DNA from: Mobilibacterium timonense
Lineage (GTDB): Bacteria > Bacillota > Clostridia > Peptostreptococcales > Anaerovoracaceae
Reading direction: 5' to 3'
Length of the DNA: 64,000 nucleotides
NCBI RefSeq assembly: GCF_900155555.1
Contig: NZ_FUHN01000008.1
Span: 442,117 to 506,116 of the forward strand
Below the pieces are notes generated by a model. It did no database searches, had not been told where the DNA came from, and worked only from the letters and a program-made list of their open reading frames with translations. A program made the position numbers and the translations under genes. Shown in pieces: positions 1 through 8,459 of this stretch. How positions within the stretch are numbered: the first letter of the stretch is position 1; each line of letters opens with the position of its first letter.

Positions 1-60
1 CAATTGAGTCCTGATCAGTCTCAAGTCTCAGTGTTTCCATTATAATGCTCCAGTCAGAAA

Positions 61-1125
61 TTAAAAATTCTTCATCTTCTCCGCCTGATCCTGTGTGATC
101 AGCCCGTCGATGATCTCGTCCAGGTCACCGTCGAGAATTGCATCCAACTTGTACAAGGTCAGATTGATCCTGTGGTCTGTGACCCTGCTCTGAGGGAAAT
201 TATATGTCCTGATCCTTTCGGAGCGGTCTCCGGATCCAATCTGGCTCTTCCTCTCAGCTGAAACGGCGTCGTTCTGCTCCTTCAGCTTGAGGTCGTAAAG
301 CCTGGACTTCAGAACTTTGAAGGCTTTGTCCTTGTTCTTGATCTGTGATTTCTCGTCCTGGCACGTGACCACCAGTCCAGTAGGGATGTGGGTGAGCCTT
401 ACCGCGGAATCCGTGGTGTTTACGCACTGTCCGCCGTTGCCGGAGGCCCTGTACACGTCCACACGCACGTCGTTCGGATTCAGGTCCACCTCGACGTCGT
501 CGATCTCCGGCAGGACCGCAACGGTGGCCGCCGAAGTGTGTATCCTTCCGCTGGACTCGGTCTCAGGCACGCGCTGCACCCTGTGGGTGCCGCTCTCGTA
601 CTTCAGGCGGGAATAGGCTCCTTTTCCCTTGATGAGGACCACCGCCTCCTTGACGCCGCCGATCTCCGTGTCGTTCATCTCGATGATCTCGGCCTTCCAG
701 CGGTGACGCTCGGTGTAGCGCAGGTACATCCTCAGCAGGTCGTTTCCGAAAAGCGCCGCCTCGTCTCCGCCCGTGCCCGCACGTATCTCCAGAATGACGT
801 TCTTCTGATCGTTAGGGTCTTTCGGTATAAGGAGCACTTTCAGGCTCTCCTGGAGCTGCTCCAACTTGTCCTCGTTCTCCTTGAGCTCCTCCCGGGCCAT
901 CTCCCTCAGCTCTTCATCGTCCTCGGCCTCAAGGATCTCCTTGGCCTCGTCGATCTCTTCCTTCGTCTTCTTGTATTCCTTGTACTCGTTCACGATAGGC
1001 TCCAGCTCGCCCATTTCCTTCATGTAGTTCCGCCAGGTCGGCTGGTCGGAGATAATGGCCGGATCCGCCACCTTGCGGGCCAGCTCCTGGTATTTCTCCA
1101 GGGTAAAATCCAATTTGTCAAACAT
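61..1125 (-). CDS. prfA: Peptide chain release factor 1
   Basis: Releases finished peptides from the ribosome at UAA and UAG codons. The 354-residue length is normal for RF1. The stop-codon recognition tripeptide reads PET (residues 187-189) inside the [18 protein letters not shown] block. The catalytic GGQ lies at about residues 231-233, in [17 protein letters not shown]. The glutamine of this GGQ is the known substrate of PrmC, which is encoded at 10463-12949 on the same strand. The ATG at 1125 is preceded by an AGGAGAAC-type ribosome binding site. It follows rpmE on the same strand after about 225 bp. Identification is secure. Confidence 0.97.
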   Translation of the reverse strand: MFDKLDFTLEKYQELARKVADPAIISDQPTWRNYMKEMGELEPIVNEYKEYKKTKEEIDEAKEILEAEDDEELREMAREELKENEDKLEQLQESLKVLLIPKDPNDQKNVILEIRAGTGGDEAALFGNDLLRMYLRYTERHRWKAEIIEMNDTEIGGVKEAVVLIKGKGAYSRLKYESGTHRVQRVPETESSGRIHTSAATVAVLPEIDDVEVDLNPNDVRVDVYRASGNGGQCVNTTDSAVRLTHIPTGLVVTCQDEKSQIKNKDKAFKVLKSRLYDLKLKEQNDAVSAERKSQIGSGDRSERIRTYNFPQSRVTDHRINLTLYKLDAILDGDLDEIIDGLITQDQAEKMKNF

Positions 1126-1301
1126 CTTCTGTTCTCCTGTGTTTTATATATGGGGAAAAATGTGTTTTCTTGAAAAAGATTTGTTCCTCTGTCACGGTGC
1201 CCCGGCGTGTCCGCACGCTATGGCCATGCCCCGCTGCACCGTCTCCGTCCTCCGAAAATGCTTTCTCCGTGTGTCAGGCAGGTGAAACAATCGGGTACAC
1301 C

Positions 1302-1323
1302 AAAAGAGAGGCTGCCGCTCTCT
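1302..1323 (-). terminator. Weak intrinsic terminator after rpmE
   Basis: Read on the minus strand, AGAGAG, a 7-nt loop and CTCTCT form a 6-bp stem followed by a short run of four Ts. It lies just downstream of rpmE and before prfA, so it may reduce rather than stop transcription into prfA. Confidence 0.4.
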
Positions 1324-1350
1324 GCGTCAGCCCCTCCTGATTTTGCTTCC

Positions 1351-1548
1351 CTAAAGGTTGTATTTGTTCTTGAACTTCTCTACACGTCCGCCACGGCTAG
1401 CAAACTTCTGCTGACCTGTGAAGAACGGATGGCACTCAGAGCAAACGTCAACTCTCATCTCGTCCTTAGTTGACAGAGTAGTGAACGTATTTCCACATGC
1501 GCAAGTAACTTTACATTCCTTATACTCAGGATGGATTCCTTCCTTCAT
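1351..1548 (-). CDS. rpmE: 50S ribosomal protein L31 (zinc-binding form)
   Basis: A 65-residue L31 of the large ribosomal subunit, starting [20 protein letters not shown]. The cysteines expected of the zinc-containing (C+) form are present: CxC near residues 16-18 and CxxC near residues 36-39. A C+ L31 can act as a zinc store and be replaced by a C- paralogue under zinc limitation; no such paralogue is in this window. The ATG at 1548 has an AGAGGCG ribosome binding site. Its position near prfA, rho and the DUF1385 gene is typical of clostridia. Confidence 0.96.
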   Translation of the reverse strand: MKEGIHPEYKECKVTCACGNTFTTLSTKDEMRVDVCSECHPFFTGQQKFASRGGRVEKFKNKYNL

Positions 1549-1692
1549 GTTGTTCGCCTCTTTCTGTTAGAGTCTGCCGACAGATCCCCGTGATCCAGCC
1601 TGACAGCTGTATCATTCTATCACCGGCGATGGAATACGTCAATTTGTTTTTTGCAAAGGCCCGTACGCCTTTTGTTTTCTAAGCGCCGCCAG

Positions 1693-1723
1693 AAAAAAGA
1701 GGAAGGCGCGACCCGCCTTCCTC
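1693..1723 (-). terminator. Intrinsic terminator of the nfnA-nfnB operon
   Basis: On the minus strand GAGGAAGGCG pairs perfectly with CGCCTTCCTC across a 5-nt loop and is followed by TTTTTT. It lies about 65 bp after the nfnB stop codon. A classic Rho-independent terminator. Confidence 0.88.
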
Positions 1724-1786
1724 TCATCGTTACCTTATTACTGCATTCGCGAAGTTTCAGGCTCATGTCCTAGCAGTCGCATGATC

Positions 1787-3181
1787 TTACTTGTTCAGGT
1801 AAGCGTCTATTCCTGCCGCGGCTTTCTTGCCTGCGCCCATGGCCTTGATGACCGTGGCCGCCCCTGTTACTGCGTCTCCGCCTGCAAAAACTCCCGGCCT
1901 CGTGCAGGCGTTGTTCTCCTCGTCGATCTTGATACCGCCCCTGTCGTTCTGATCCAGGCCCTCTGTGGTATCGCAGATCAGGCTGTTCAGCCTCGTGCCC
2001 AGCGCCATGATTACGGCGTCGACGTCGATGGTGAACTCCGAACCCTCCACCGGCACAGGTCTTCTCCTGCCGCTGGCGTCCGGCTCACCGAGCTCCATCT
2101 TGATGCACTCGACTTTTTCCACCTCGTTCTTGTCGTCGCCCAGGATGCGAACAGGGTTGTTGAGCAGGTGGAAGATGATCCCCTCTTCCTCGGCGTGCTC
2201 GATCTCCTCTGCCCTTGCAGGCATCTCGTCCCTGCCTCTCCTGTAGATGACGTGGACGTCGGCGCCCATCCTCTTTGCGCAGCGGGCCGCGTCCATGGCA
2301 ACGTTTCCGCCGCCGACAACTGCCACCTTCTTGTGCTTCTTGATAGGTGTGTCGTAGTCGTCTCTGTAGGCCTTCATCAGGTTGATCCTGGTGAGGTACT
2401 CGTTTGCGGAGTACACGCCCACGAGGTTCTCACCCTCGATGTTCATGAATCTAGGCAGGCCTGCTCCGGTACCGACGAAAACGGCCTGATATCCCTCGTC
2501 AAAAAGGTCATCCACGTTCAGGGACTTTCCGATCACCACGTCCTTGATGAACTTCACGCCCTTGGCCTTAAGATTGTCTATCTCGTATGCCACGATGTCC
2601 TTAGGGAGCCTGAACTCAGGGATGCCGTAGACCAGAACTCCGCCTTCCTTGTGGAGGCTCTCGAACACGGTCACGTCGTATCCCATGTTTATCAGGTCGC
2701 CGGCGCAGGCCAGTCCCGCAGGGCCGGAACCCACGACTGCCACTCTCTTGTCCTTGTTGCTATCGTTCGCCGCGGCGGCGGAAGCCTTTTCCTTTTCCTG
2801 GTGCTCTCTGTGCCAGTCGGCCACGAAACGCTCCAGACGGCCAACTCCAACAGGCTCACCCTTGATGCCCCTCACGCACTTGCCCTCGCACTGGGTCTCC
2901 TGCGGGCACACGCGGCCGCAGATGGCAGGCAGGGAGTTCGTTGAGGTGATTATCTCGTAGGCTGCCTCGAAATCTCCCTCGGCCACCTTTGCCACGAACT
3001 CAGGGATGCGCACGTTCACGGGACATCCGCTGACACAAGGCTTGTTTTTGCAGTTCAGGCACCTCTGAGCCTCGCTGACGGCCATCTCCTCTGTGTATCC
3101 CAGGGCTACTTCCTGGAAGTTGCCGTTCCTGACGTTGGGATCCTGGGATGGCATCGGTGTTTTCACCATGCTGTTATTCAT
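1787..3181 (-). CDS. nfnB: NfnB-type large subunit of NADH-dependent ferredoxin:NADP+ oxidoreductase (GltA-like flavoprotein)
   Basis: A 464-residue member of the glutamate-synthase small-subunit/GltA family. Cysteine motifs for two [4Fe-4S] clusters lie near residues 40-110 (CLNCKNKPCVSGCP and CGRVCPQETQCEGKC). They are followed by an FAD-binding GSGPAGLACA and an NAD(P)-binding GGGNVAMDAARCAKRMGA. The partner gene upstream encodes an NfnA-like subunit and overlaps this one by 8 bp. In characterised clostridial NfnAB this pair couples NADPH formation to oxidation of NADH and reduced ferredoxin by electron bifurcation. No large glutamate synthase subunit is nearby, which favours NfnB over GltD. 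The ATG at 3181 has an AGGAGGTG ribosome binding site. Confidence 0.88.
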   Translation of the reverse strand: MNNSMVKTPMPSQDPNVRNGNFQEVALGYTEEMAVSEAQRCLNCKNKPCVSGCPVNVRIPEFVAKVAEGDFEAAYEIITSTNSLPAICGRVCPQETQCEGKCVRGIKGEPVGVGRLERFVADWHREHQEKEKASAAAANDSNKDKRVAVVGSGPAGLACAGDLINMGYDVTVFESLHKEGGVLVYGIPEFRLPKDIVAYEIDNLKAKGVKFIKDVVIGKSLNVDDLFDEGYQAVFVGTGAGLPRFMNIEGENLVGVYSANEYLTRINLMKAYRDDYDTPIKKHKKVAVVGGGNVAMDAARCAKRMGADVHVIYRRGRDEMPARAEEIEHAEEEGIIFHLLNNPVRILGDDKNEVEKVECIKMELGEPDASGRRRPVPVEGSEFTIDVDAVIMALGTRLNSLICDTTEGLDQNDRGGIKIDEENNACTRPGVFAGGDAVTGAATVIKAMGAGKKAAAGIDAYLNK

Positions 3182-4022
3182 AATGTCTCACACCTCCTGT
3201 CAGTCTGCACACGTGCTCTCTCTCTTCTTTTTCCTCAGGCATGTAGTATGCGTTCCTGGCGATCAGGGTATCCCAGTCCACCAGCTGGCCGTCGAACTCC
3301 GGTCCGTCGACGCAGGCGTACTTGGTCTCGCCGCCCACGGAAACTCTGCATCCGCCGCACATTCCCGTGCCGTCGATCATGAGGGCAGTGAGAGACGCCA
3401 CGGTCTTGATGCCGTATGGCTCTGTGACCTTGCACACGAACTTCATCATCACAGGAGGTCCTACGGTGATGACCTCGTCGTACTGAACACCGCTGTCGAT
3501 GAGGGCCTTGAGCTTGTCGGTGGTAAAGCCCTTCTCGCCCTTCGTTCCGTCGTCGGTCATGAGGTAAAAATTGTCCACCGCTGCCTCGAACTCGTCCTCA
3601 AGTACGATGAGCTCCTCGGTCTTGAATCCGCTGACCATGTCCACGACGACGCCGGCGTCGTGAAGTCCCTTGGCAACAGGATACGCCAGGGCATTGCCGG
3701 TGCCTCCGCCTACGACGCAGACCCTTTTCAAGCCCTCCATCTCGGTAGGACGGCCAAGCGGTCCCGTGATGTCGGCGATGGACTCGCCCTCCTCCACCTG
3801 GGACAGAAGGCTCGTGCTCCTGCCGACCGCCTGGAAGATGATGGTGATGGTACCTTTTTCCTTATTGCTTCCTGCCATGGTGAGAGGCACTCTCTCGCCG
3901 TATTCGTCCACCCTGAAAATGATGAACTGCCCCGGCCGGGCTTTTGCGGCTACGTAAGGGGCCTCCAGCTCCATCCAGAACATGTCGTGGCTGAGCTGGC
4001 GCTTATATACCACTTTATGCAT
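3174..4022 (-). CDS. nfnA: NfnA-type small subunit (FAD and [2Fe-2S] ferredoxin-NAD reductase family)
   Basis: A 282-residue protein starting MHKVVYKRQLSHDMFWMELE, related to ferredoxin:NADP oxidoreductase subunit alpha and the PyrK family. The N-terminal FAD barrel contains RPGQFIIFRVDEYGERVPLT. A dinucleotide fold contains CVVGGGTGNALAYPVAKGL. C-terminal cysteines (MCGGCRVSVGGETKYACVDG) fit a [2Fe-2S] cluster. I chose the ATG at 4022 because a strong GGAGG lies 6 nt upstream; a longer reading to 4364 runs through promoter and GC-rich repeat DNA and resembles nothing. It forms an overlapping operon with nfnB, so the pair is expected to be one cytosolic bifurcating complex. Confidence 0.9.
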   Translation of the reverse strand: MHKVVYKRQLSHDMFWMELEAPYVAAKARPGQFIIFRVDEYGERVPLTMAGSNKEKGTITIIFQAVGRSTSLLSQVEEGESIADITGPLGRPTEMEGLKRVCVVGGGTGNALAYPVAKGLHDAGVVVDMVSGFKTEELIVLEDEFEAAVDNFYLMTDDGTKGEKGFTTDKLKALIDSGVQYDEVITVGPPVMMKFVCKVTEPYGIKTVASLTALMIDGTGMCGGCRVSVGGETKYACVDGPEFDGQLVDWDTLIARNAYYMPEEKEEREHVCRLTGGVRHYE

Positions 4023-4058
4023 AAAGTCCTCCTTAGATCTTGATTCGCTAACAGTACA

Positions 4059-4086
4059 ATTATACCGTCCGGCCTGGAAAACACAA
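4059..4086 (-). promoter_or_regulatory. Predicted sigma-A promoter of nfnAB
   Basis: On the minus strand TTGTGT, a 16-bp spacer and a consensus TATAAT lie about 40 bp before the nfnA start codon. The -10 is perfect; the -35 is partial. Confidence 0.6.
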
Positions 4087-4225
4087 GCAACACAGTGAAC
4101 CAAACCCATTGATACAAATAGTGCATTTGACCAAAAAATAAACAATTGGGGCGTGAGGCAGCGGCTGCCCGTGCCTCCCGCAGCTCTGCCGCGTCCTTGT
4201 CGGAGGCTGGCCCACGGGCGGACGG

Positions 4226-4297
4226 ATGCGGGCGGGCGACGGGATGCTACTGCGGGCGGGTGAATGCGGGCGGGCGACGGGATGCTACTGCGGGCGG
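4226..4297. repeat. 34-bp GC-rich direct repeat, two tandem copies
   Basis: The 34 bases at 4226-4259 recur exactly at 4264-4297 after a 4-bp spacer, giving a 38-bp period. The unit begins ATGCGGGCGGGCGACGGGAT. It sits between the nfnAB promoter and repeat copy A in a stretch with no credible gene. A small GGCAGC-G-GCTGCC palindrome lies just before it near 4160. Two copies are too few, and the unit too low in complexity, to be a CRISPR. Function unknown. Confidence 0.85.
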
Positions 4298-4435
4298 ATC
4301 GCGGGGAGCAGAAATTGAACTTCCTGAAAAAATACCGATCGTGATCCACTTTGAAATCGTTCATTGTGTTCAGAGGAGCAGTGCAAAGTAGATATTCCCA
4401 CGTTTCTGCTGCTCATGGTGATGGTAGACGAGGGC

Positions 4436-4860
4436 TTTCCAGGGGAAACGCCGAAAAAGCCATGTTTTACTGGAAAAATTCATTGCTTTTACTCTCGGAA
4501 AAAATACAATCGACGTACAATCGGGATGTTGCGCCACGCGTATGGCATAACATTACCTATCCAAAGACCTTGGTCACATATGTCGGTCACATGAAGCATC
4601 ATGCTATGCCAATGAGACTCTGAGCTATGACTCATCCCGTAAACCGATCTGGTTTCTCCTCTATGGATATCCCCTTTGGAGTTCTGGATCAGAATTTTTC
4701 CAGGGGAAACGCCAATTTTCGGGCATGTGGAGTGGAATCACAAATTTGAATAAATATTAATGCAGGGTTTTAACCGCTGTTCTCATCGTTTTGGCAAAAA
4801 ATTTCAGCAACTGTATATTTACATTTTGAAAGATCTATGATTCGATTGCCCTCGTTTTCT
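4436..4860 (+). repeat. Gene-free repeat element, copy A (possible structured RNA)
   Basis: This region aligns with 54884-55290. In order it has: a 44-nt module starting TTTCCAGGGGAAACGCC (4436-4479, 41 of 44 bases as in copy B); 116 nt that align without gaps, with an AATCGACRTACAATC block, an imperfect GTTGCGCC/GGCATAAC hairpin and two GTCACA words ending in GAA; a variable 101-nt stretch; a second module at 4697; then CTGTATATTTACATTT and ATGATTCGAT near 4811-4848. No open reading frame follows the conserved blocks. The strand is arbitrary. The stretch 4023-5024 holds no gene that I can support. Confidence 0.75.
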
Positions 4861-4902
4861 TTCTACTGAGCCAAAATGGTCTTCTATCCAACAACAATGC
4901 CG

Positions 4903-4944
4903 TGCCGCTGGAGGCGGCCACAAGCAAGCCGGTCTCCAGCGGCA
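4903..4944. other. Long hairpin in gene-free DNA
   Basis: TGCCGCTGGAG (4903-4913) and CTCCAGCGGCA (4934-4944) form a perfect 11-bp stem, and a CGGC/GCCG pair lies inside the 20-nt loop. Neither side carries a convincing T-run, so it is not an obvious terminator. It lies between repeat copy A and the terminator of the surface-protein gene. Confidence 0.6.
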
Positions 4945-4967
4945 TCGTTCTCGGAGCAGACAAGAGC

Positions 4968-4995
4968 GAAAAAAGAGAGATGGCAAACTGCCATC
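4968..4995 (-). terminator. Intrinsic terminator of the surface-protein gene
   Basis: On the minus strand GATGGCA, a 3-nt loop and TGCCATC are followed by a T-rich tail ending in TTTTTT, about 30 bp after the stop codon of the gene at 5025-7271. Confidence 0.8.
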
Positions 4996-5024
4996 CCCCA
5001 AAAAAACATGAAGAACCTAATTCT

Positions 5025-7271
5025 TTACTTTTCCTGAACTTTTCTCCTCCGCCTTGCTATCGCAAATGCGGCCAGTGCGGCCCCGCTGATGCCCAGTATG
5101 GATGCGTACAGCTCAAAGTCTGTATCGTCTCCTGTACGCGGCGTGCCCTGTGCATCGCCGGTCCGGGTGATCTTTGTGTTTGTGGTCGAGCCGGAATTCG
5201 TATTTGAATTCGAATTCGCATTGCCCGGATCCGTCTTTTTGTCCGAGGTGAATGTCCAGGTTCCCGTGAGGGTGATGTCCTCGGTGCCCACGGTGACTTT
5301 TTCCTCGACAGGCTGGCCGTTGAGGGTCCAGCCTCCGAAGGTCCATGTACCGCCGTTGATCGGATCCTTCACCTTGCGCTGAACCGGGTCAGTGGAAACA
5401 GAGACGGCATCGTTTTTTGCATACTCATTGCCGTCCTTCGGGACAGAGATGACCTCTGCCGGGAAGCTGGAGGTATCAATGCCATCGGCACCTTCATACC
5501 TCAGCTGGTAATTCACCCTGTAGGTCTTTTCCCACTGGGCGTACAGCACGTCGTCGGCCTTGCCGTTGAGGACATATGTGCTGCCAGGCGCATACGGCGT
5601 CCCCGTCCCGTCGGCCTTCGTGTTCCAGCCGGTGAATCGGTAGCCCTGGCGGGTGAAACCGTTCTTTTCCACGGAAACACCGCTGCCGGCGTAGCCCTGT
5701 GACGGCGCAGTCGTCCCCTCAAACGCATCGCTGCCGGCATTAGCGTCATAGGTCAGGGCGTCCTGATCGGCCTGGAAAAGCCATCTTCCCTCGAAGTTCA
5801 GATCGTCGTCCCCCATGGTCGTGGTGCCGCTGATCAGCCTGTCGTAGAGGTACCAGCCCGTGAAATTCCAGGAACCGCTGTTGGCGTCATCCCTCACTGT
5901 GCTGCCAGTGGCAGGAGTTGCGGAGATGTTCACGGTGTTGCCCTTGGTGTACGCGTTGCTGTCCGTCGGCAGTATCGGGAATCCGGTCGGCGCAGTCACG
6001 CCGCCGAGGAAAGAGTAACTATAGCTGACCTTGTGGGCTTTTGCGTAGCCGTCGATCACGATGGCATCGCTGCTGGAATCGATGGTCGCGTTGGTCGTGA
6101 CGCTGTATTGCTGGTTGTTTGCGCCCTTGAAAGGGAACTCGTAGCTGTAGATGAAGTTTGCCTCCACGCTGGCGTTGAGGCTGTTGTTTTTGATGTCATC
6201 CGCGGTCACGGCGTACTGGACCGTGCCGGTGTAAGTGTCGTTGCCAGACTTAGTCACATTGGAAAGAGGGATGTCTGTGGTGCTGGTTTTTCCGACGTGT
6301 ACCACCGGTGTGCCGTTCAGCGCGGCTGAGTACTGATTCTGCATGTCTCCGGCACGGAGAGTAACAGTCAGCGTTATCACATCGCCTTCCTTGAGGCCAC
6401 TCGTTCTGTCCGGCTCGATCTTAGCCTCCGGGACCGGCTGGAAGGCCTTGGCATCTACGGTGAGAATATTACCTTCTTTCTGGTATGCAGTGCCCCATCC
6501 GAAGGTGGCCACATACCCCTGATCCTGCATTCGCTTTACGTCCGAAGCTTTCAGGTACTTGCCCGGGCGGCCGAGGTAACTGCCATTGAGCGGGTATATG
6601 AAGTTGTTTACGTCGGCGGAGTCGATCCTTGTGATCAGGTAATTAGCATCAGGCTTCACAAACACCTCCACGAAGGCTTCCGAGCTCTGCGGTCCAGGTG
6701 CCGTCACCGGGGTAGCCCCGTTCACCGGACCCTCCGAGAGGACATTCCCTTTGGTGTCCACCACCATGTAGTACGCTGTCATGTTTTCCAGCTTCGGGGC
6801 CAGTGTCAGGCTCTTCTGCCACACTGCATACAGCGTGACTCCGCTCGATGGGACCACATAGTCGTCCCCCGGCTTGTATTCAGGCGTGGAAGTCGTGCTG
6901 CTCGTGGACCATCCCGCCAGGTGGCTGGCCTGATTCCCCGTTAGCGTCGCCACGTCAGCACCCGGGAGTGTGATGTGAGCCCCCGGGGCGGCCGAGACCT
7001 TGTTGGTGAAACCGGACTTAAAAGTCCCCCTGTTGGCGTTGTATGTAATCTGTACTGTTGCAGCATTTGCGGCGGCAACTGCTGTGCTGCTGTCGTTTCC
7101 GGAAGTGGAGTCGGCCGCAAAGGCCATCGCTCCCGGACTTATAGCCACCATCATCATCACCAGGACCGCGGAAAGAAACGCGTTGAACCTGGTATGCAAA
7201 CTTCTGCTGCGGCCCGGCGTCAGGCCTGTGTTCCTGTCTTCTGTCTTGGACGTCATAATTCTTCTGATCAT
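5025..7271 (-). CDS. Secreted cell-surface protein with InlB-type repeats and a C-terminal anchor
   Basis: The 748-residue product has a signal peptide (hydrophobic run near FLSAVLVMMMVAISPGAMAFA). It then has repeats of the InlB/Listeria-Bacteroides kind (YNANRGTF...LAGWSTSS...LYAVW; YDANAGSD...FTGWNTKADGTGTPY...LYAQWEK), an Asn/Ser/Thr-rich linker, and a sorting-signal-like tail of TPRTGDD, a hydrophobic helix and RRRRK. The motif is TPRTG, not LPXTG. The start at 7271 (MIRRIM) is preferred over 7334 because AAAAGGGG lies just upstream of it. It is probably attached to the wall by a sortase encoded elsewhere and may be an adhesin. The ligand is unknown. Confidence 0.8.
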   Translation of the reverse strand: MIRRIMTSKTEDRNTGLTPGRSRSLHTRFNAFLSAVLVMMMVAISPGAMAFAADSTSGNDSSTAVAAANAATVQITYNANRGTFKSGFTNKVSAAPGAHITLPGADVATLTGNQASHLAGWSTSSTTSTPEYKPGDDYVVPSSGVTLYAVWQKSLTLAPKLENMTAYYMVVDTKGNVLSEGPVNGATPVTAPGPQSSEAFVEVFVKPDANYLITRIDSADVNNFIYPLNGSYLGRPGKYLKASDVKRMQDQGYVATFGWGTAYQKEGNILTVDAKAFQPVPEAKIEPDRTSGLKEGDVITLTVTLRAGDMQNQYSAALNGTPVVHVGKTSTTDIPLSNVTKSGNDTYTGTVQYAVTADDIKNNSLNASVEANFIYSYEFPFKGANNQQYSVTTNATIDSSSDAIVIDGYAKAHKVSYSYSFLGGVTAPTGFPILPTDSNAYTKGNTVNISATPATGSTVRDDANSGSWNFTGWYLYDRLISGTTTMGDDDLNFEGRWLFQADQDALTYDANAGSDAFEGTTAPSQGYAGSGVSVEKNGFTRQGYRFTGWNTKADGTGTPYAPGSTYVLNGKADDVLYAQWEKTYRVNYQLRYEGADGIDTSSFPAEVISVPKDGNEYAKNDAVSVSTDPVQRKVKDPINGGTWTFGGWTLNGQPVEEKVTVGTEDITLTGTWTFTSDKKTDPGNANSNSNTNSGSTTNTKITRTGDAQGTPRTGDDTDFELYASILGISGAALAAFAIARRRRKVQEK

Positions 7272-7474
7272 GCAAAACACCCCTTTTGATCTGATCTCAC
7301 TTGCTGATGAATGTTTTATATTATTTGTTTCCAAGATGTATATTTACTATATTCTTTTAGTGCACATTTGTATTACCACCGGAGGACTTTTGTGTCAATA
7401 ATTGGACAGGAAAAAGCGCACTTACCGTTATTTGTGCCGCCATTTGTCACCGAAAACGCTTCTCACTGGCACAC

Positions 7475-7503
7475 AAAAAAGCGGCAGCCCCCGCCGCCGC
7501 TTT
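7475..7503 (-). terminator. Intrinsic terminator after proC
   Basis: On the minus strand AAAGCGGCGGC pairs with GCTGCCGCTTT (one mismatch) and runs into TTTTTT. The rest of the gene-free stretch 7272-7611 holds AT-rich DNA upstream of the surface-protein gene, presumably its promoter. I cannot assign clear -35/-10 boxes there. Confidence 0.82.
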
Positions 7504-7611
7504 CGATCTTCAGATCCAGTTCTCCAGATCCCGGCACACAGCCGGTCTCCAAGTCCTGTCCTCAAGTTCGGTCATCGACCGGTTTTCAGGTCACGGTACC
7601 TCGCTCGCCTC

Positions 7612-8406
7612 TTAAAGGCTCCTGGACCTCTCGCTGGCTCTGACCACGCAGTCTATCACCGCATGTCTGAATCCGCCTTCCTCCAGTGCGTCGCAGCCCT
7701 CGATAGTGGTGCCTGCCGGGGACGTGACCATGTCCTTCAGCTGGCCCGGGTGCATGCCTGTCTCCAGGATCATCTTCGCGGATCCCAGGACGGTCTGTGC
7801 CGCAAGCTTGTAGGCCACATCTCTGGTGAGCCCTTCCTTCACGCCGCCGTCGGCGAGCGCCTCGATGAACATCGCCACGTAAGCCGGACCGCCGCCGCTG
7901 AGGCCGCACACCGCGTCAAGGTCGCTCTCCTTCACCCATAGAACAGTGCCGATAGATGCAAAAAGCTTTTCCGAGAAAGCCTCCTCTTCCGGTGAAAAGT
8001 CGTTGCCCTTGTTCAGCGCGAATGCTCCCTCATAAACGAGCGCCGGTGTGTTCGGCAGGAGCCTGAGGATCCTCGGTGTTCCGTCTATCGCCGCCTGGAG
8101 CCGGTCGGTGGTGACACCGGCCACGATGGAGAGCATTGCCTTTCCGTCCAGAGCTTTCCCGGTCATGGCCGCCGCCTCCTCGTACTGCTGAGGCTTCACC
8201 GCCATGAGCACGATGTCGCTCTTTGCCGCCAGCTCCTCATCGTCTTTTACAACGGTGAGGCCAAAATCCCTGGCAGCCTGCCGCGCCTCCTCCTTGATGT
8301 CCGCAACGTAAACGTCTTCCTTAGAGAGATAGCCGGCGTTCACAGCGCCTCTGGTGATGGCTCCTCCCATGTTTCCGAATCCGATGACTCCGAATTTGAT
8401 CCCCAT
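7612..8406 (-). CDS. proC: Pyrroline-5-carboxylate reductase
   Basis: Catalyses the last step of proline synthesis, reducing 1-pyrroline-5-carboxylate with NAD(P)H. At 264 residues it has the normal family length. The N-terminal Rossmann motif is IGFGNMGGAITRG. The C-terminal dimerisation domain has LLPNTPALV, a GLSGGGPAYVAMFIEALADGGV block, and HPGQLKDMVTSPAGTTIEG. An AGGAGG ribosome binding site precedes the ATG at 8406. It lies on the same strand as, and 53 bp after, the hydrolase gene. No other proline genes are in this window. Confidence 0.96.
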   Translation of the reverse strand: MGIKFGVIGFGNMGGAITRGAVNAGYLSKEDVYVADIKEEARQAARDFGLTVVKDDEELAAKSDIVLMAVKPQQYEEAAAMTGKALDGKAMLSIVAGVTTDRLQAAIDGTPRILRLLPNTPALVYEGAFALNKGNDFSPEEEAFSEKLFASIGTVLWVKESDLDAVCGLSGGGPAYVAMFIEALADGGVKEGLTRDVAYKLAAQTVLGSAKMILETGMHPGQLKDMVTSPAGTTIEGCDALEEGGFRHAVIDCVVRASERSRSL

Positions 8407-8459
8407 TTCAGCCTCCTTCTGCAGATGCTCTGCATTTTATATCCCAATGATTTATGCGG

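Noticed and set aside
4226-4297. A CRISPR fragment
   Set aside because: Only two low-complexity units with a 4-bp spacer; no cas genes and no further repeats.
4146-4623. Small open frames in the gene-free stretch upstream of nfnA
   Set aside because: They run through the tandem repeat and the conserved noncoding blocks, have no conserved features, and the homologous copy at 54.9 kb does not keep the frames.
7311-7643. A plus-strand small protein gene starting after GGAGGACTTTTGTG near 7380
   Set aside because: Despite the ribosome-binding-like sequence, the frame runs through the proC terminator and into the end of proC, and the peptide has low-complexity, non-conserved content.
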